A stretch of 64,000 nucleotides of DNA from Niabella aurantiaca DSM 17617 (GCF_000374125.1 NZ_KB893643.1:193645-257644), one strand, 5' to 3'; shown: positions 45,115 to 55,326, counted from the first letter of the stretch. A program made the numbers and translations. The notes: a model not told the origin generated them from the letters alone.

Positions 45115-46779
45115 TTACTGCTTCTTTTTGGGAAATACATTGTTTTGATGCGCCCACTCCTCCCATAAGGCGCCCAGGCGTTTGACCTGTTCCGGGTACC
45201 GGGCAGACAGGTCATGCAATTCCGAAGCGTCCTGCTGCAGATCAAAAAGCTGCCAGGGCTTGCCGGGTGCTGCTACCAGCTTCCAGTTCCCGTCCCGCAC
45301 ATAGCGTGCGCCAAAATGTTCATTAAAAAGCAGCCGCGATGAACGAGCGCCGCTATGTTTGAATGAAGGCACCAGGCTCATCCCCTGCATGGGCCGGATG
45401 GTACGACCGTTGTAGGTTTCCGGGTAGTCAGCTTTGGCCAGCTCCAGGAAGGTTGCCATAAAATCGATCACATGCCCGGTGGTGCGCGACACCCGGCCCT
45501 TGCCTTTGATCCCTTTTGGCCAGCAGGCGATCATGGGCGTGTGCACCCCACCTTCAAAAGAAGATGCTTTGGCAAAACGGTAAGGCGTATTGGCCACATT
45601 GGCCCAGGCTGCTCCGATAGAGGCGAATGTGGTCTGCGGGCCCGGCATTGCCCCCTTATTTACAGGGTAGCGGATGGGGTCACCCATACGGGTAGCGCCC
45701 GGGCGGTCGAACCCCGGCCCGTAGGCCATTGCATTTTCGGGGCTGGCGCCGTTATCGCTTAAAAAAATGATCAGCGTGTTGTCCAGCTTTCCTTCCTGCT
45801 TCAACGCGGCAATGATCCTTCCAATACCCTGGTCCATCCGGTCCACCATTGCTGCATGCACGGCCATAGCCCGGGCATCCCAGTCCTTATGCCGGTTAAG
45901 CTCCCAGCTGGCGGCGCCGGCCTCCCTTGGGGAAAGCTTTACGATATTGGTATCGATCAGGCCCAGCGCGGCCATCTTACGGTAACGCGCCTGGCGGATG
46001 GCATCCCAGCCCGCGGTGTAGGTGTGCGCATACTTGCGGATATCTTCCGGCAATGCCTGCAACGGCCAGTGGGGTGCGGTATGCGCCACGTAAAGAAAAA
46101 AAGGCGCTTTCTGTTTACTCAGTGTATGAATGTATTGAACGGCGGTATCATTGATGGCATCGGTATGATAATAATGGTCCGGTACCGTTTTTATTGGTGT
46201 GGTGCCGCTTACCAGGCTAAACGGATCAAAGTAATCCACCACGCCCCAGATATTTCCAAAATAGTGCTCAAAGCCGCGGTTTACGGGATATTGCTCCACC
46301 GGCGAAAAAAAAGGGTGGTCTTCCTGGTGATTGAGCCAGCGCAGCTGTGCTTCGGCGGTTGGCTGCTCCAGGGTATTGCTTACATGCCATTTGCCGGCCA
46401 TCGCTGTATGATAACCGGCTTTTTTCAATACTTCTGCCAGTGTAACGGTGTTTTCGGAAAGCGCTCCCCGGTAACCCGGCAGCCCCCGGTTGGTGGTCAT
46501 TTCGCCGATGCCGGCATTGTGATTGTACATACCCGTGAGCAAGGCCGCTCTTGTAGGGCAACAGCGCGAGGTGTTATAAAAGCTGGCGTACCGGACGCCG
46601 TTGGCTGCCAGCCGGTCGATATGGGGTGTGGCTATTTCCCCGCCATAACAACCCACATCCGAATACCCCAGGTCATCCGCCAGGATGAGGACTATATTGG
46701 GACGTTTGGACTGTGCAGTTCCGGAAGGCCGCAAGCCCAGACAGAAGATCACTATAAAGATGATGCGTAGGTATGCCAC
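45115..46779 (-). CDS. Secreted sulfatase (arylsulfatase family)
   Basis: Formylglycine-dependent sulfatase of about 554 residues. The proposed GTG start at 46779 gives a signal peptide (YLRIIFIVIFCLGLRPSGTA). Motifs are NIVLILADDLGYSDVGCYG (metal site) and SRCCPTRAALLTG. In the latter, Cys73 is the residue converted to formylglycine in the C-x-P-x-R motif. KWHVSN and FLSDNGASPEN (second metal site) follow. The frame stays open upstream to a TTG at 46863, without a credible leader. The Cys-type motif needs a maturase (anSME or FGE) encoded elsewhere. The substrate is probably a sulfated glycan; linkage is undetermined. Confidence 0.9.
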   Translation of the reverse strand: MAYLRIIFIVIFCLGLRPSGTAQSKRPNIVLILADDLGYSDVGCYGGEIATPHIDRLAANGVRYASFYNTSRCCPTRAALLTGMYNHNAGIGEMTTNRGLPGYRGALSENTVTLAEVLKKAGYHTAMAGKWHVSNTLEQPTAEAQLRWLNHQEDHPFFSPVEQYPVNRGFEHYFGNIWGVVDYFDPFSLVSGTTPIKTVPDHYYHTDAINDTAVQYIHTLSKQKAPFFLYVAHTAPHWPLQALPEDIRKYAHTYTAGWDAIRQARYRKMAALGLIDTNIVKLSPREAGAASWELNRHKDWDARAMAVHAAMVDRMDQGIGRIIAALKQEGKLDNTLIIFLSDNGASPENAMAYGPGFDRPGATRMGDPIRYPVNKGAMPGPQTTFASIGAAWANVANTPYRFAKASSFEGGVHTPMIACWPKGIKGKGRVSRTTGHVIDFMATFLELAKADYPETYNGRTIRPMQGMSLVPSFKHSGARSSRLLFNEHFGARYVRDGNWKLVAAPGKPWQLFDLQQDASELHDLSARYPEQVKRLGALWEEWAHQNNVFPKKKQ

Positions 46780-47114
46780 TGCTTTTTTATTTTTTTGATC
46801 CAATAACACGAGGAGGCCGTACCGGAGCTGCTCCACATGGCAAAGCAATATGATACGGCACAAATGTACAACGAAATCCTATCCCTTCTTTTTCTGCTTC
46901 CCTTTCAGGAAACAAGAAAAGAAAAATCAAACCCGCCTGGCATCTGATATTTTTTCATATTCAATTTTATTAAATACCGCACAATTTGAACCTGAGGAGG
47001 GCAAAATACAGCAATGAAAGCGGGTGGCGGGTGCATGATTTACGAATGAGCGGCGCTCTGTTAAAACGCAATACGACCAATGACCGCCTGCCGGCCCTCC
47101 TCCGGCAGCAGCGT
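46780..47114. other. Intergenic region between the PUL operon and the sulfatase gene
   Basis: About 335 bases with no gene recognised. A CTGCCGG/CCGGCAG hairpin at 47088-47108 lies just after the stop of the DUF1735/DUF4973-type gene and may end the SusCD transcript on the minus strand, although no T-run follows. The rest is AT-rich and should hold the sulfatase promoter. Confidence 0.45.
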
Positions 47115-48092
47115 TTACCACTGGATTGCCTGATCTTCATCCGGTATCTGTGTATTGATCTTTCTTTCCATAATCAGCGACCCACGAACGGTATAATCGA
47201 TGGACGCATTGGTTGCAGATGTATAATCGGTAAAATTGTAATCAATATTATTGATGGTAACATACCTGTGAACAAGATAGGGCTGAAGCTCGTCCTTAAC
47301 GTCTTCAACCGTATAATAAATTTTTTGATTTACCTTTAACTTCATGGAAGGATTATCAGAACCAAGTGTAACTTCTTTGGTCTGATCATCAAAATGGGCG
47401 TGTATTTTATAATACCTTCTATCCGTTTTATTCTCATCAACAGTACCGGCGTAGAAAAAGACTGAATTTTCGTCAACAACATAAGCCTCTATTTCGCTCT
47501 TCACTATTGCTGCCCCGTTTTCTTCTCCTTTTAAATAAATTTTGAGAGCCGTGCCGCTATAGACCCCGGAATAATCATTGAACGGTACAATCCTCAATAA
47601 TGCCTTGGAGTAATTCCTTCTTGGGTTTGGCGTGTAACCGTTGGAAGGCTGAATGGTCAGCGGAAGTATCCATTTATTTACCAGATCAATATTTTTAAGC
47701 GAGAACCCGATTTTTATCGTGTTTGTATTCACCTCTTTTGGAATAGACACGGTATCAGGAATCGTAAAATACTGACTTGTTAATTCTTTATAATAAAGAT
47801 CTGTTCTGTTTTGAAAATTCGCATTATTGAAGGCGCTCAGGGTATCGGGATCCACGCCGATATGCACCAGTAAATCGTTGTCGTTATCCGTTGAGCCGCT
47901 AACAATTACCGGCAATTGATAATTAACAACACCATCCGGTTTGTAGCGGATATAAACAGGCGTAACATCATCTCCATTTAAAGGTGCTTTGAAAGAGACA
48001 TAATGTTCAAATTGTTCAGAAACCCAATCCTTATTGCAAGCTATACTTCCGGAAACAAACAGGATGGACAGGAATGCAGCGATCTTTTTCAT
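47115..48092 (-). CDS. DUF1735/DUF4973-type PUL lipoprotein
   Basis: Lipoprotein of 325 residues with lipobox GSIAC (Cys19). The first half resembles DUF1735 (YVSFKAPLNGDDVTPVYIRY, then LVHIGVDPDTLSAFN and IPKEVNTNTIKIGFSLKNI). The second half has the SGVYSGTALKIYLKG start of a DUF4973-like calycin-type domain. These proteins follow SusD in many Bacteroidota loci and are thought to bind glycan at the cell surface. It is last in the operon, 15 bases after the SusD gene. Confidence 0.8.
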   Translation of the reverse strand: MKKIAAFLSILFVSGSIACNKDWVSEQFEHYVSFKAPLNGDDVTPVYIRYKPDGVVNYQLPVIVSGSTDNDNDLLVHIGVDPDTLSAFNNANFQNRTDLYYKELTSQYFTIPDTVSIPKEVNTNTIKIGFSLKNIDLVNKWILPLTIQPSNGYTPNPRRNYSKALLRIVPFNDYSGVYSGTALKIYLKGEENGAAIVKSEIEAYVVDENSVFFYAGTVDENKTDRRYYKIHAHFDDQTKEVTLGSDNPSMKLKVNQKIYYTVEDVKDELQPYLVHRYVTINNIDYNFTDYTSATNASIDYTVRGSLIMERKINTQIPDEDQAIQW

Positions 48093-48107
48093 TCGTAAAT
48101 ATTTTAA

Positions 48108-50156
48108 TTATTTATAAGTTTGCCAGCCCGGATTTTGCGTTAAACGGGCATCACGCCTCAATTCTTCGATTGCAATAGGCCAAAAATACATTTTGGATGC
48201 AAAGGTGCTTTGAAGGGCAAAAGCTGCCACCGGCTGATGAAATAAATCTCTTTGAGTGGCGGTCATAAGCGTATTGTAGCCATATATAGGAAGGGTCAGC
48301 TCAGTGGCGGCATCCTCCCATCTGCGCAAATCGTAATACCGCTGCTGTTCACCCATCAATTCAATCTGCCGTTCACGTTTTATCGCGGTGCGCAATTGAG
48401 CGTTGCTCGAATATACGGTACCGGGATAATCGGGCAATCCTGCCCTGATCCTGACAGGCCTGATTCCTTTGCGCATTTCTTCAGCGTCCCTGGTAATGGT
48501 ATAAACGCCCGAACTATCCCAAGTGGGTATAGAATAGGAGCCGTTTAATTCGTTTAAAGACTCGGCGTAGGCCAGTAATATGTCTGCATAGCGAATGGCC
48601 GGCTCGTACTTTGGTACCACTTTACTCAAATTCCCATTTTCATAAGTGTCCTGCGGGTTTACATATTTCATTACCCCGATACCGGTTCTCAGCCAAAACA
48701 TGGTATTGGTATACCCATTACCCGACCCACGATAATAAAAAACCTGCTTTTCCCTGTTATTGACCTGCGACTCATTGGTGAGGTGCCATACACTGCCATT
48801 ATAGGCTACCGAGGCATAAAACCTCGGTTCCCTGTCGGCAAATTGTAAGGATACGCCGGACGCCAGGGGCTTATATTTCCCACTTGTAACATCCTGATCG
48901 GTTACAAAGCCTCCTACCCGCTGGCTGCCATCTCCTCTTCCATACTCCATATCTTTCCCGGGCACATTGGCACCATCGTTCATATAATAGGCATCGCACT
49001 GTTTTAATGTTAAACCATGTGTGTTCCAGCCGGAGGCTATGCGTGGTAATTGGTGCACCACCATCACATTGATGCCTTCGGAGGATTGATTCTGCCCGCG
49101 TGTAAAGATCAGCTCCGGGTTTGAAGAAGCAGGAACTTCACCATCAAACAGGGCACGATAAGAATCAAACGGGTCTATATCCGCCCATCCCTCAGGCCAT
49201 GCTTTGTCTGAAAATTCAGCGTTATATGGCGGCGTTATGGTAGCAGGATGGGTTATGGTACCTGATGATTTATATGGTGCAACAAACAGGGAATAAACGC
49301 CCAACTGCATCACATCTTTTGCCGCAGCGGCTGCCCGGGCCCATTTTTGCTCATCATAAGTAAGCGAAAGCAGGGGCGTTCCTTTATCATCTACCAATTG
49401 CGCTTTATAGTCCATACTCCGCTCACCTCCATTCATCAAAGGACTTGCCGCATACAAAAATACTTTAGCACGGGTTGCCAATGCTGCACCTTTGGTTGGC
49501 CGGGCTATGGCCAGTTGACCGCGATTCTGTGGCAGATCCCTGGCCGCAAGCACCATTTCTTTGCCAATATATTCAGCGCATTGTTCATAAGAGTTCCTGG
49601 GCAACGCTAAATCGGCATAGCTATCCGTATAATCGACTCCATCATCAGGAAGAATGGGAACAGGGCCGTACTTCCTGAGTAAAAGCCAATAACAATAAGC
49701 GCGTAAGAACCGGGCCTGTGCCTTGTAATCCGCCTTCCTGCCCGCATCGATTACGGTGGACTGGTCAATATTTTGTATAAATATAGAGGCGCTCCTGATG
49801 CCCTGGTAGCATTTTGTCCAGGACTGAACATCCCCCTCATGATAGTTGCCAAGACTAAATTTGTTATAATTCAAAGAGCTGGCATTCTGTGGGTCATACG
49901 CCCCATCCCTGTCTCCGTAATACATATCATCGCCAAAGTTGAACGGCTCGTAGCCTTTACTTGCCACATCGGCATTTATCCCGGTAATGGATGAGTAAGC
50001 ATTTGCCAGCCATTCTTCAATGTAATTTTCATTATTAAATGCTTTATCCAGGGTCATCCGATCCTTAAAATACTGGTCGGTGGTCAGATATTTTTTGCAG
50101 GAAATCAATAGCGTCACCACCGCAATAAAAATGGATATGGTTGTTATTTTTTTCAT
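48108..50156 (-). CDS. SusD-like glycan-binding lipoprotein (RagB/SusD family)
   Basis: Outer-membrane lipoprotein of 682 residues with lipobox LLISC (Cys20). The N-terminal helices with TPR character (WTKCYQGIRSASIFIQNID, AQARFLRAYCYWLLLRKYG, ALATRAKVFLYAASPL) and the C-terminal DILLAYAESLNELNGSY and KRERQIELMGEQQRYYDLRRW are classic SusD signatures. It closes over the SusC channel and captures oligosaccharides. It is longer than the usual 500-650 residues. Start is ATG 50156, 16 bases after the SusC stop. Confidence 0.95.
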   Translation of the reverse strand: MKKITTISIFIAVVTLLISCKKYLTTDQYFKDRMTLDKAFNNENYIEEWLANAYSSITGINADVASKGYEPFNFGDDMYYGDRDGAYDPQNASSLNYNKFSLGNYHEGDVQSWTKCYQGIRSASIFIQNIDQSTVIDAGRKADYKAQARFLRAYCYWLLLRKYGPVPILPDDGVDYTDSYADLALPRNSYEQCAEYIGKEMVLAARDLPQNRGQLAIARPTKGAALATRAKVFLYAASPLMNGGERSMDYKAQLVDDKGTPLLSLTYDEQKWARAAAAAKDVMQLGVYSLFVAPYKSSGTITHPATITPPYNAEFSDKAWPEGWADIDPFDSYRALFDGEVPASSNPELIFTRGQNQSSEGINVMVVHQLPRIASGWNTHGLTLKQCDAYYMNDGANVPGKDMEYGRGDGSQRVGGFVTDQDVTSGKYKPLASGVSLQFADREPRFYASVAYNGSVWHLTNESQVNNREKQVFYYRGSGNGYTNTMFWLRTGIGVMKYVNPQDTYENGNLSKVVPKYEPAIRYADILLAYAESLNELNGSYSIPTWDSSGVYTITRDAEEMRKGIRPVRIRAGLPDYPGTVYSSNAQLRTAIKRERQIELMGEQQRYYDLRRWEDAATELTLPIYGYNTLMTATQRDLFHQPVAAFALQSTFASKMYFWPIAIEELRRDARLTQNPGWQTYK

Positions 50157-50172
50157 CAAAATACGTTTTATA

Positions 50173-53100
50173 TTATAAACCGATTGTTAGTCCAACAGTA
50201 ACCGACTTGGGTAAAGGATACGTTTCGCCTCTCGGGTTTGTTGTTTCCGGATCCCATAATTTAAAAGGCGCCCAGGTTAACAAATTAGTGCCCAAACAAT
50301 ACACGCGCAAACTGCTCATATGAATTCTATTGAGCATTTGTTTAGGAAGCGTATAACCAATATCCACATTTTTAACCCTTAAATAAGCCCCGTTACGTAA
50401 CCAATAGGTAGAATTACGATAGTTATTGCCATTTCCATTATAACTTAACCTGGGATAGGAAGCATTTGGATTTTCGGTTGCCGGATCTCCGGAAATATCT
50501 GCCGATATCCACCGGTCTTCAACCATACCTTTCAGGATGTTGCCCCATTCGCCTTCGCTGAATGCATACACTGTTTTTCCATATATAAAGAAACTGGATT
50601 CTCCTGCACCCTGGAACCGTACACCCACATCTAATCCCTTCCAGCTGACGGAAGCGGCCATGCCATATATTAAATTCGGGGTACTGGTTGAACCAATGGC
50701 AACGACGTCATCATCATTGATGACGCCATCTCCATTTACGTCTTTATATTTAATATCGCCGGGTTGATAGACTCCATATGTCTGCGCAGGGCTGTTCCTG
50801 ATATCCTCATAATCTTTAAACAGGCCCAAAGCAATTAAACCTCTTGTCTGATTAACCCGGTATCCTTTTTGCATCTGGTAGCGATATACACTTTCTTCCT
50901 CATCCCGGTCCAGTATTTCATTTTTGCTATACGTTATATTACCGCGCAGGGTTACATTGATTTTATTGAAATTATGCTTCACCGTAACATTTCCGTCAAC
51001 GCCCATGGAACGGACAGCGCCTACATTTGCACTTGGTGTGCTTGTGAGACCAACATAACCAGGTAAGAAATTTCTTTCCATATAAATTCCTGTGCGCTCA
51101 TCCTTAAAGGCATCAACAGTCATTGAAAATTTGTCATTCCAAAGTGATAGGTCCAAACCAATGTCTTGTTTGGTCGCAACTTCCCAGGTTACATACGGCG
51201 ATGCCACCTGAGTAAATCCTAATCCTCCATAGGTCTTTTTGTTGCTAAATTCGGCCCATTCATATCCGTCCAGCCCCTCGGCGATCGTATATAAATACGG
51301 GAACCTGTTATTTCCCAGGTTATCGTTGCCCGCCCGGCCATAAGAATAGCGGATCTTAAAGAAATTGATCCACTTTAAGTTATTTTTAATAAAGTCTTCT
51401 TCAGCAATATTCCAGGCAACTGAGCCCGCAGGAAAGAAACCGAACTGGTGCCCGGGACTAAAGTTTTCTGATCCTGTATAGCCGAAATTAAAATTCGCAT
51501 AGTATTTATTTCTCCAGTTATAGGATGCCTGTCCTGCAACCCCCTGGTTCTTCTTTGAGATCCCGTTCTTAATATCCGTTCCCAGGTTTTGCGTAAATGT
51601 ATTGGCTTCGTTCGTGTACCTCAGATCCACACCTATATTATGATCATTTTTTATAGTGCGGTAATAATTGAGCAAAGCAATAATGAATTCCCTGCGGCTG
51701 CCATCAGAGCTACTGGACTGATGCAGTTCGCTTGGGCCAGACATGTTGGTAAAAACCAGGTTCCCCTCCCTGTCCCTATACCGTTCCGCCCTCCATTGTT
51801 CCGGCCATTTGCGGCGTTCAATAGTACTGGAGTTATAGGTATCGTAACCAAAACTGCCTTCAAATTTTAATCCTTTTGTTATAAAGTTCAGATCCTGGTT
51901 TACTGTAAAATTTGTTTGAATATTATTTTCCCAGGTTTCATTAAAACCGGTCTGAGTGGCCGCTACCCAGGGATTCGTTTTATTGCCGGTACCCACAGCA
52001 GGCACATATCCATTGGAGTAATAAATGGGCGTGCGGACGGGGGTATAACCAAACAGCTCTCCCCACACATCCGCATCTCCCAAACCGGGGCTGTTTCTTT
52101 TTCTTAAAGAGCCGGATACCCCTAATTTCAAAACAGTCGTTCTGGTTACATTCACATCGGTATTGAGTCTGTATGTCCATTTTTTATAATCGGCATTCGT
52201 ATTATAATCCCTTTTTATCGCATCATCTGTTTTATACATGCCTTTCTCATCCAGGTAACCGCCGGATACAAAATACCGGGCTGTAGTACCGCCCCCGCTC
52301 AGGTTAAGATTTGCGTTATAGGTCATTGCTCCGTCTTTTAACAGCTGACGAGACCAATCCACATTCGGATACAGATCAGGATCCAGGCCCAAACGTAATA
52401 TTTCCAGCTCAACAGGACTATATATGGGAGCACGATTCCGTGTTATCTGCGCTTCATTAATTAAATGGGCGTAGGTGTTCCCGTCTACAAATTCAGGAGT
52501 GATGGTACGGGTGTTATAAGAGGATTCGACCTTGGCGTTGATATTGGTTTTACCAATGATTCCGTGCTTTGTGGTAATCAAGACCACACCATTTGCCCCT
52601 TTCGACCCATACATGGCCGTAGCAGAAGCATCTTTGAGTACAGAAATTGATTTAATATCGTCAATATTCACTTCATTAATGTCTCTTTCAAATCCATCTA
52701 TCAGCACCAGCGCGCTATTGTTGGCTCCAAATGTAGAGATGCCCCGGATCCAAAAGTTCGAGATATCTTTTCCGGGCTGCCCGGAAGTTTGCATAGCCAT
52801 AATTCCCGGCACATTGCCCGCCAATGAATTTACGATACTGGCGCTTGGAGCCGATTTCCCGATTGCTTCCATATCTACCGTAGTAATGGCACCGGTAACG
52901 TTAATTTTTTTCTCAAGGCGGGTACCTGTAACAACAATTTCGTCCATAACGCTGTTACTTGATTTTTGCATCAAAACATTCACGTTATCCTGATCGGTTA
53001 TCTGCACTTCTACTGTATCATAGCCCACATAGGAGAACAATAATTTATGGTAGGCCTCTACCTTAATGGTGTATACGCCTTCTTTTTTTGAGAACGTACC

Positions 53101-53280
53101 CAACCCGGCTGAGTTAATTACCGAGATGCTTACTCCCGACAAAGGTTCTCCACTTTCCCGGTCGCTTATTTTTCCATGAACAGTCATCCGGTTGTTTTGG
53201 GAAAAGGCCGTCATCACGGTAAAAAACAGCAGGAAAAAAACAGCAACTTTTTTCATCAGCAATTTCTTCATAGCAATCAT
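50173..53280 (-). CDS. SusC-like TonB-dependent outer-membrane transporter
   Basis: Outer-membrane channel of 1035 residues for TonB-powered oligosaccharide import. A signal peptide (VAVFFLLFFTVMTAFSQ) is followed by a carboxypeptidase-regulatory-like domain (VHGKISDRESGEPLSGVSIS), a TonB box region (MDEIVVTGTRLEKK) and the plug (LVLIDGFERDINEVNIDDIK, AMYGSKGANGVVLITTKHG). The 22-stranded barrel ends in SVTVGLTIGL. There is no N-terminal STN domain, so direct signalling to an anti-sigma factor is not expected. That fits control by the neighbouring sensor kinase. Start is 53280 or 53271. Confidence 0.96.
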   Translation of the reverse strand: MIAMKKLLMKKVAVFFLLFFTVMTAFSQNNRMTVHGKISDRESGEPLSGVSISVINSAGLGTFSKKEGVYTIKVEAYHKLLFSYVGYDTVEVQITDQDNVNVLMQKSSNSVMDEIVVTGTRLEKKINVTGAITTVDMEAIGKSAPSASIVNSLAGNVPGIMAMQTSGQPGKDISNFWIRGISTFGANNSALVLIDGFERDINEVNIDDIKSISVLKDASATAMYGSKGANGVVLITTKHGIIGKTNINAKVESSYNTRTITPEFVDGNTYAHLINEAQITRNRAPIYSPVELEILRLGLDPDLYPNVDWSRQLLKDGAMTYNANLNLSGGGTTARYFVSGGYLDEKGMYKTDDAIKRDYNTNADYKKWTYRLNTDVNVTRTTVLKLGVSGSLRKRNSPGLGDADVWGELFGYTPVRTPIYYSNGYVPAVGTGNKTNPWVAATQTGFNETWENNIQTNFTVNQDLNFITKGLKFEGSFGYDTYNSSTIERRKWPEQWRAERYRDREGNLVFTNMSGPSELHQSSSSDGSRREFIIALLNYYRTIKNDHNIGVDLRYTNEANTFTQNLGTDIKNGISKKNQGVAGQASYNWRNKYYANFNFGYTGSENFSPGHQFGFFPAGSVAWNIAEEDFIKNNLKWINFFKIRYSYGRAGNDNLGNNRFPYLYTIAEGLDGYEWAEFSNKKTYGGLGFTQVASPYVTWEVATKQDIGLDLSLWNDKFSMTVDAFKDERTGIYMERNFLPGYVGLTSTPSANVGAVRSMGVDGNVTVKHNFNKINVTLRGNITYSKNEILDRDEEESVYRYQMQKGYRVNQTRGLIALGLFKDYEDIRNSPAQTYGVYQPGDIKYKDVNGDGVINDDDVVAIGSTSTPNLIYGMAASVSWKGLDVGVRFQGAGESSFFIYGKTVYAFSEGEWGNILKGMVEDRWISADISGDPATENPNASYPRLSYNGNGNNYRNSTYWLRNGAYLRVKNVDIGYTLPKQMLNRIHMSSLRVYCLGTNLLTWAPFKLWDPETTNPRGETYPLPKSVTVGLTIGL

Positions 53281-53283
53281 ATT

Positions 53284-54699
53284 TTAGTTTTCTAAAGAAA
53301 TTTTCCGAACACAACGATTCATCCAATCGCCCACATAAAACACCTGGTTTACCGAGTCATAGGCTAACCCCTCCGGCCGGTCAAACCGGGCTTCTGTGCG
53401 AAGCCCTCCATCAATATGACCCCACGGATCAGGATTGATACTGGAGCTGCCCCTTCCTGCAAAAGTGGTTACTTTTCCTTCGGGAGTGAGGATACGGATA
53501 TCATGATTGAGCTGTTCGGTGAAATAGAAATCGTACTCATCTTTTTTCCCCGCGTAGTCCGGATTTTTGACAAATACCCCTTGATAGGGATTAGATAATC
53601 TGGCCGTTGTACCTACTCCATCAACCCACCCCGCCGAACGCGGCTTCCCGCAAACAACATAGGGCTGCGTAAAGGTTTTGCTATTCCAATCATAATCGGT
53701 CCTTAATATATATTGCTGGTTGATGACAATAATATAAGCATAGTCGCCGGTCGGCGCGATGTTAATATTAAACTCCCAGTTATTGTCCTGGATCTTAAAC
53801 AGCTCCTGGTAATCTTTAATCCCCAGGTCATGATCTGCGAGATACCGGTTCAGGTCAAACCTGTAAAACTGTCCTTTTTCATAGCTGTTAAAATACAACT
53901 CTCCGTTTACAGGATGTATAGAGGCCCCGTTACATTGCCTATAGGAAGTGAGCACCTGCGGGTCTTTAAAGCCACTTGCCCGGGATAATATGGAAGTGCT
54001 TTTGCCATTCACATCGCCCTGGTCATTGGCAATAATCATATATTTCTTATCCGGCGTAAAAGCGATTGTCCGGATGCGCTCCCAACCACCCATGCCTCGC
54101 GTAATAGGGGTCGTAACCGTTTTGTTCTCAAAATTCAGCAACCTGATATCGCCCCCGTCCTGGCCCATATACAACAGGTTGGGGTTATCCGGATCGAAAG
54201 TCAGCCATGAAGGATTATAAAAGCCCCCGCAATCCTCAAAAGTGCCGTCTTTTATATCATAATTATCCCTTTCATCTTTCTTGCCGGCCAGGGTCGTCAC
54301 CACCATTCTTTTCTGATAATTGAACGCCTCGCTTGCCATAACAACCCCCTGCCTGGTTCCCGTTCCCACTTTTACCTGTATCTCACCTGTATAAGCCTTG
54401 TCAGGAACAATACAATAAATGGCATCGTGGTGCACATTGATTATTGTAGCATCCTTGTCGCCTATTTTGACAGAAACGATGGACTTATCATCCCCAAAAT
54501 TTTCCCCGTAAATTACGAGCTGCTGCCCGCTACCACCTGTTTTCGGGAAGAAATCCTGTACAACTACGTCTTCTGTCGGGTTATATGGTGTTCCGTTTGC
54601 AGGATCCACAATACCTTTTTTCTTGCAGGCAAGGATCATAACCATCACCGCCAGCAGGCCAAACAGCCATTTGAATAATAATGAACCAGATCTTTTCAT
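53284..54699 (-). CDS. IPT/TIG-domain and NHL-repeat lipoprotein
   Basis: Lipoprotein of 471 residues with lipobox ILAC (Cys25). A TIG immunoglobulin-like domain (about 50-130; FFPKTGGSGQQLVIYGENFG) leads into an NHL-type propeller: VVTTLAGKKDERD, NPSWLTFDPDNPNLLYMGQ, GKVTTFAGRGSSS and DRPEGLAYDSVNQVFYVGD. This layout is found in surface glycan-binding proteins of some PULs, but its ligand is unknown. It is first in the operon with SusC three bases downstream. The ATG at 54699 is used; the frame is open to GTG 54723. Confidence 0.88.
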   Translation of the reverse strand: MKRSGSLLFKWLFGLLAVMVMILACKKKGIVDPANGTPYNPTEDVVVQDFFPKTGGSGQQLVIYGENFGDDKSIVSVKIGDKDATIINVHHDAIYCIVPDKAYTGEIQVKVGTGTRQGVVMASEAFNYQKRMVVTTLAGKKDERDNYDIKDGTFEDCGGFYNPSWLTFDPDNPNLLYMGQDGGDIRLLNFENKTVTTPITRGMGGWERIRTIAFTPDKKYMIIANDQGDVNGKSTSILSRASGFKDPQVLTSYRQCNGASIHPVNGELYFNSYEKGQFYRFDLNRYLADHDLGIKDYQELFKIQDNNWEFNINIAPTGDYAYIIVINQQYILRTDYDWNSKTFTQPYVVCGKPRSAGWVDGVGTTARLSNPYQGVFVKNPDYAGKKDEYDFYFTEQLNHDIRILTPEGKVTTFAGRGSSSINPDPWGHIDGGLRTEARFDRPEGLAYDSVNQVFYVGDWMNRCVRKISLEN

Positions 54700-55326
54700 T
54701 TGTATGTATTTTATTTTTATCACTATTTACGGGCGAAGCATAAAAGCCGCGGGCCCGGCTGCGGGATGTCGGAAGGATGTCCATTATTTATGACGGACCA
54801 CCCGGTAACCGGATCCCCGGCCAGGCCTGTCTGCGGCATTACAAAGTTCATTCCGGGCTGGTTGGCTGTAAGCGGATCCCTCTCTTTTCCTGTACAGGCA
54901 GTAAGGGACAGCTTCCTAACAGCAATCGTATGTCCTGACTTTATCATATCGTTAAACATATTTATTGTACGGGCCTCAAGAAGGAATAACCGCCCCGGAA
55001 ATGCGGGCTGCAGCCCAATCACTTACTATGGAACAAATCATGCAGTATAAGCAGTACAGTCACAATCCCTAAAGGAGTGCTCCCTTTCATATGCAAGAAA
55101 TTCAGTTTATTTAATCATTCGCCACTTACGGATCAAAATTAACCCGTCGTTAAAAAACTGTTAATTCATTTCTGATCAAAAACATTTCAAATTGTCTCAA
55201 TCTTTACTATTTCCCCTGATATGATTAACTTACGCTGCCTTTGTATGGAAGGGAGCCTTTATATGGTTGAATAAAGGCCGGCATCGTTAACAGCTGCACA
55301 GCGGATCCCATTTATAGTTAGAATTG
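54700..55326. other. Divergent regulatory region between the PUL operon and its sensor kinase
   Basis: About 627 bases separate the two starts. A minus-strand reading (54723-55022, 99 codons) contains LSLTAC and NQPGMNFVMPQTGLAG and could be a degraded lipoprotein, but it has no recognised family. GC-rich palindromic sequence (CCGCGGGCCCGGctgCGGG) lies near 54750. AT-rich DNA from 55080 to 55215 is the likely promoter area for both directions. The regulator binding site should lie here. Confidence 0.45.

Noticed and set aside
45856-46770. 304-codon plus-strand reading
   Set aside because: Antisense to the sulfatase gene; no protein-family resemblance.
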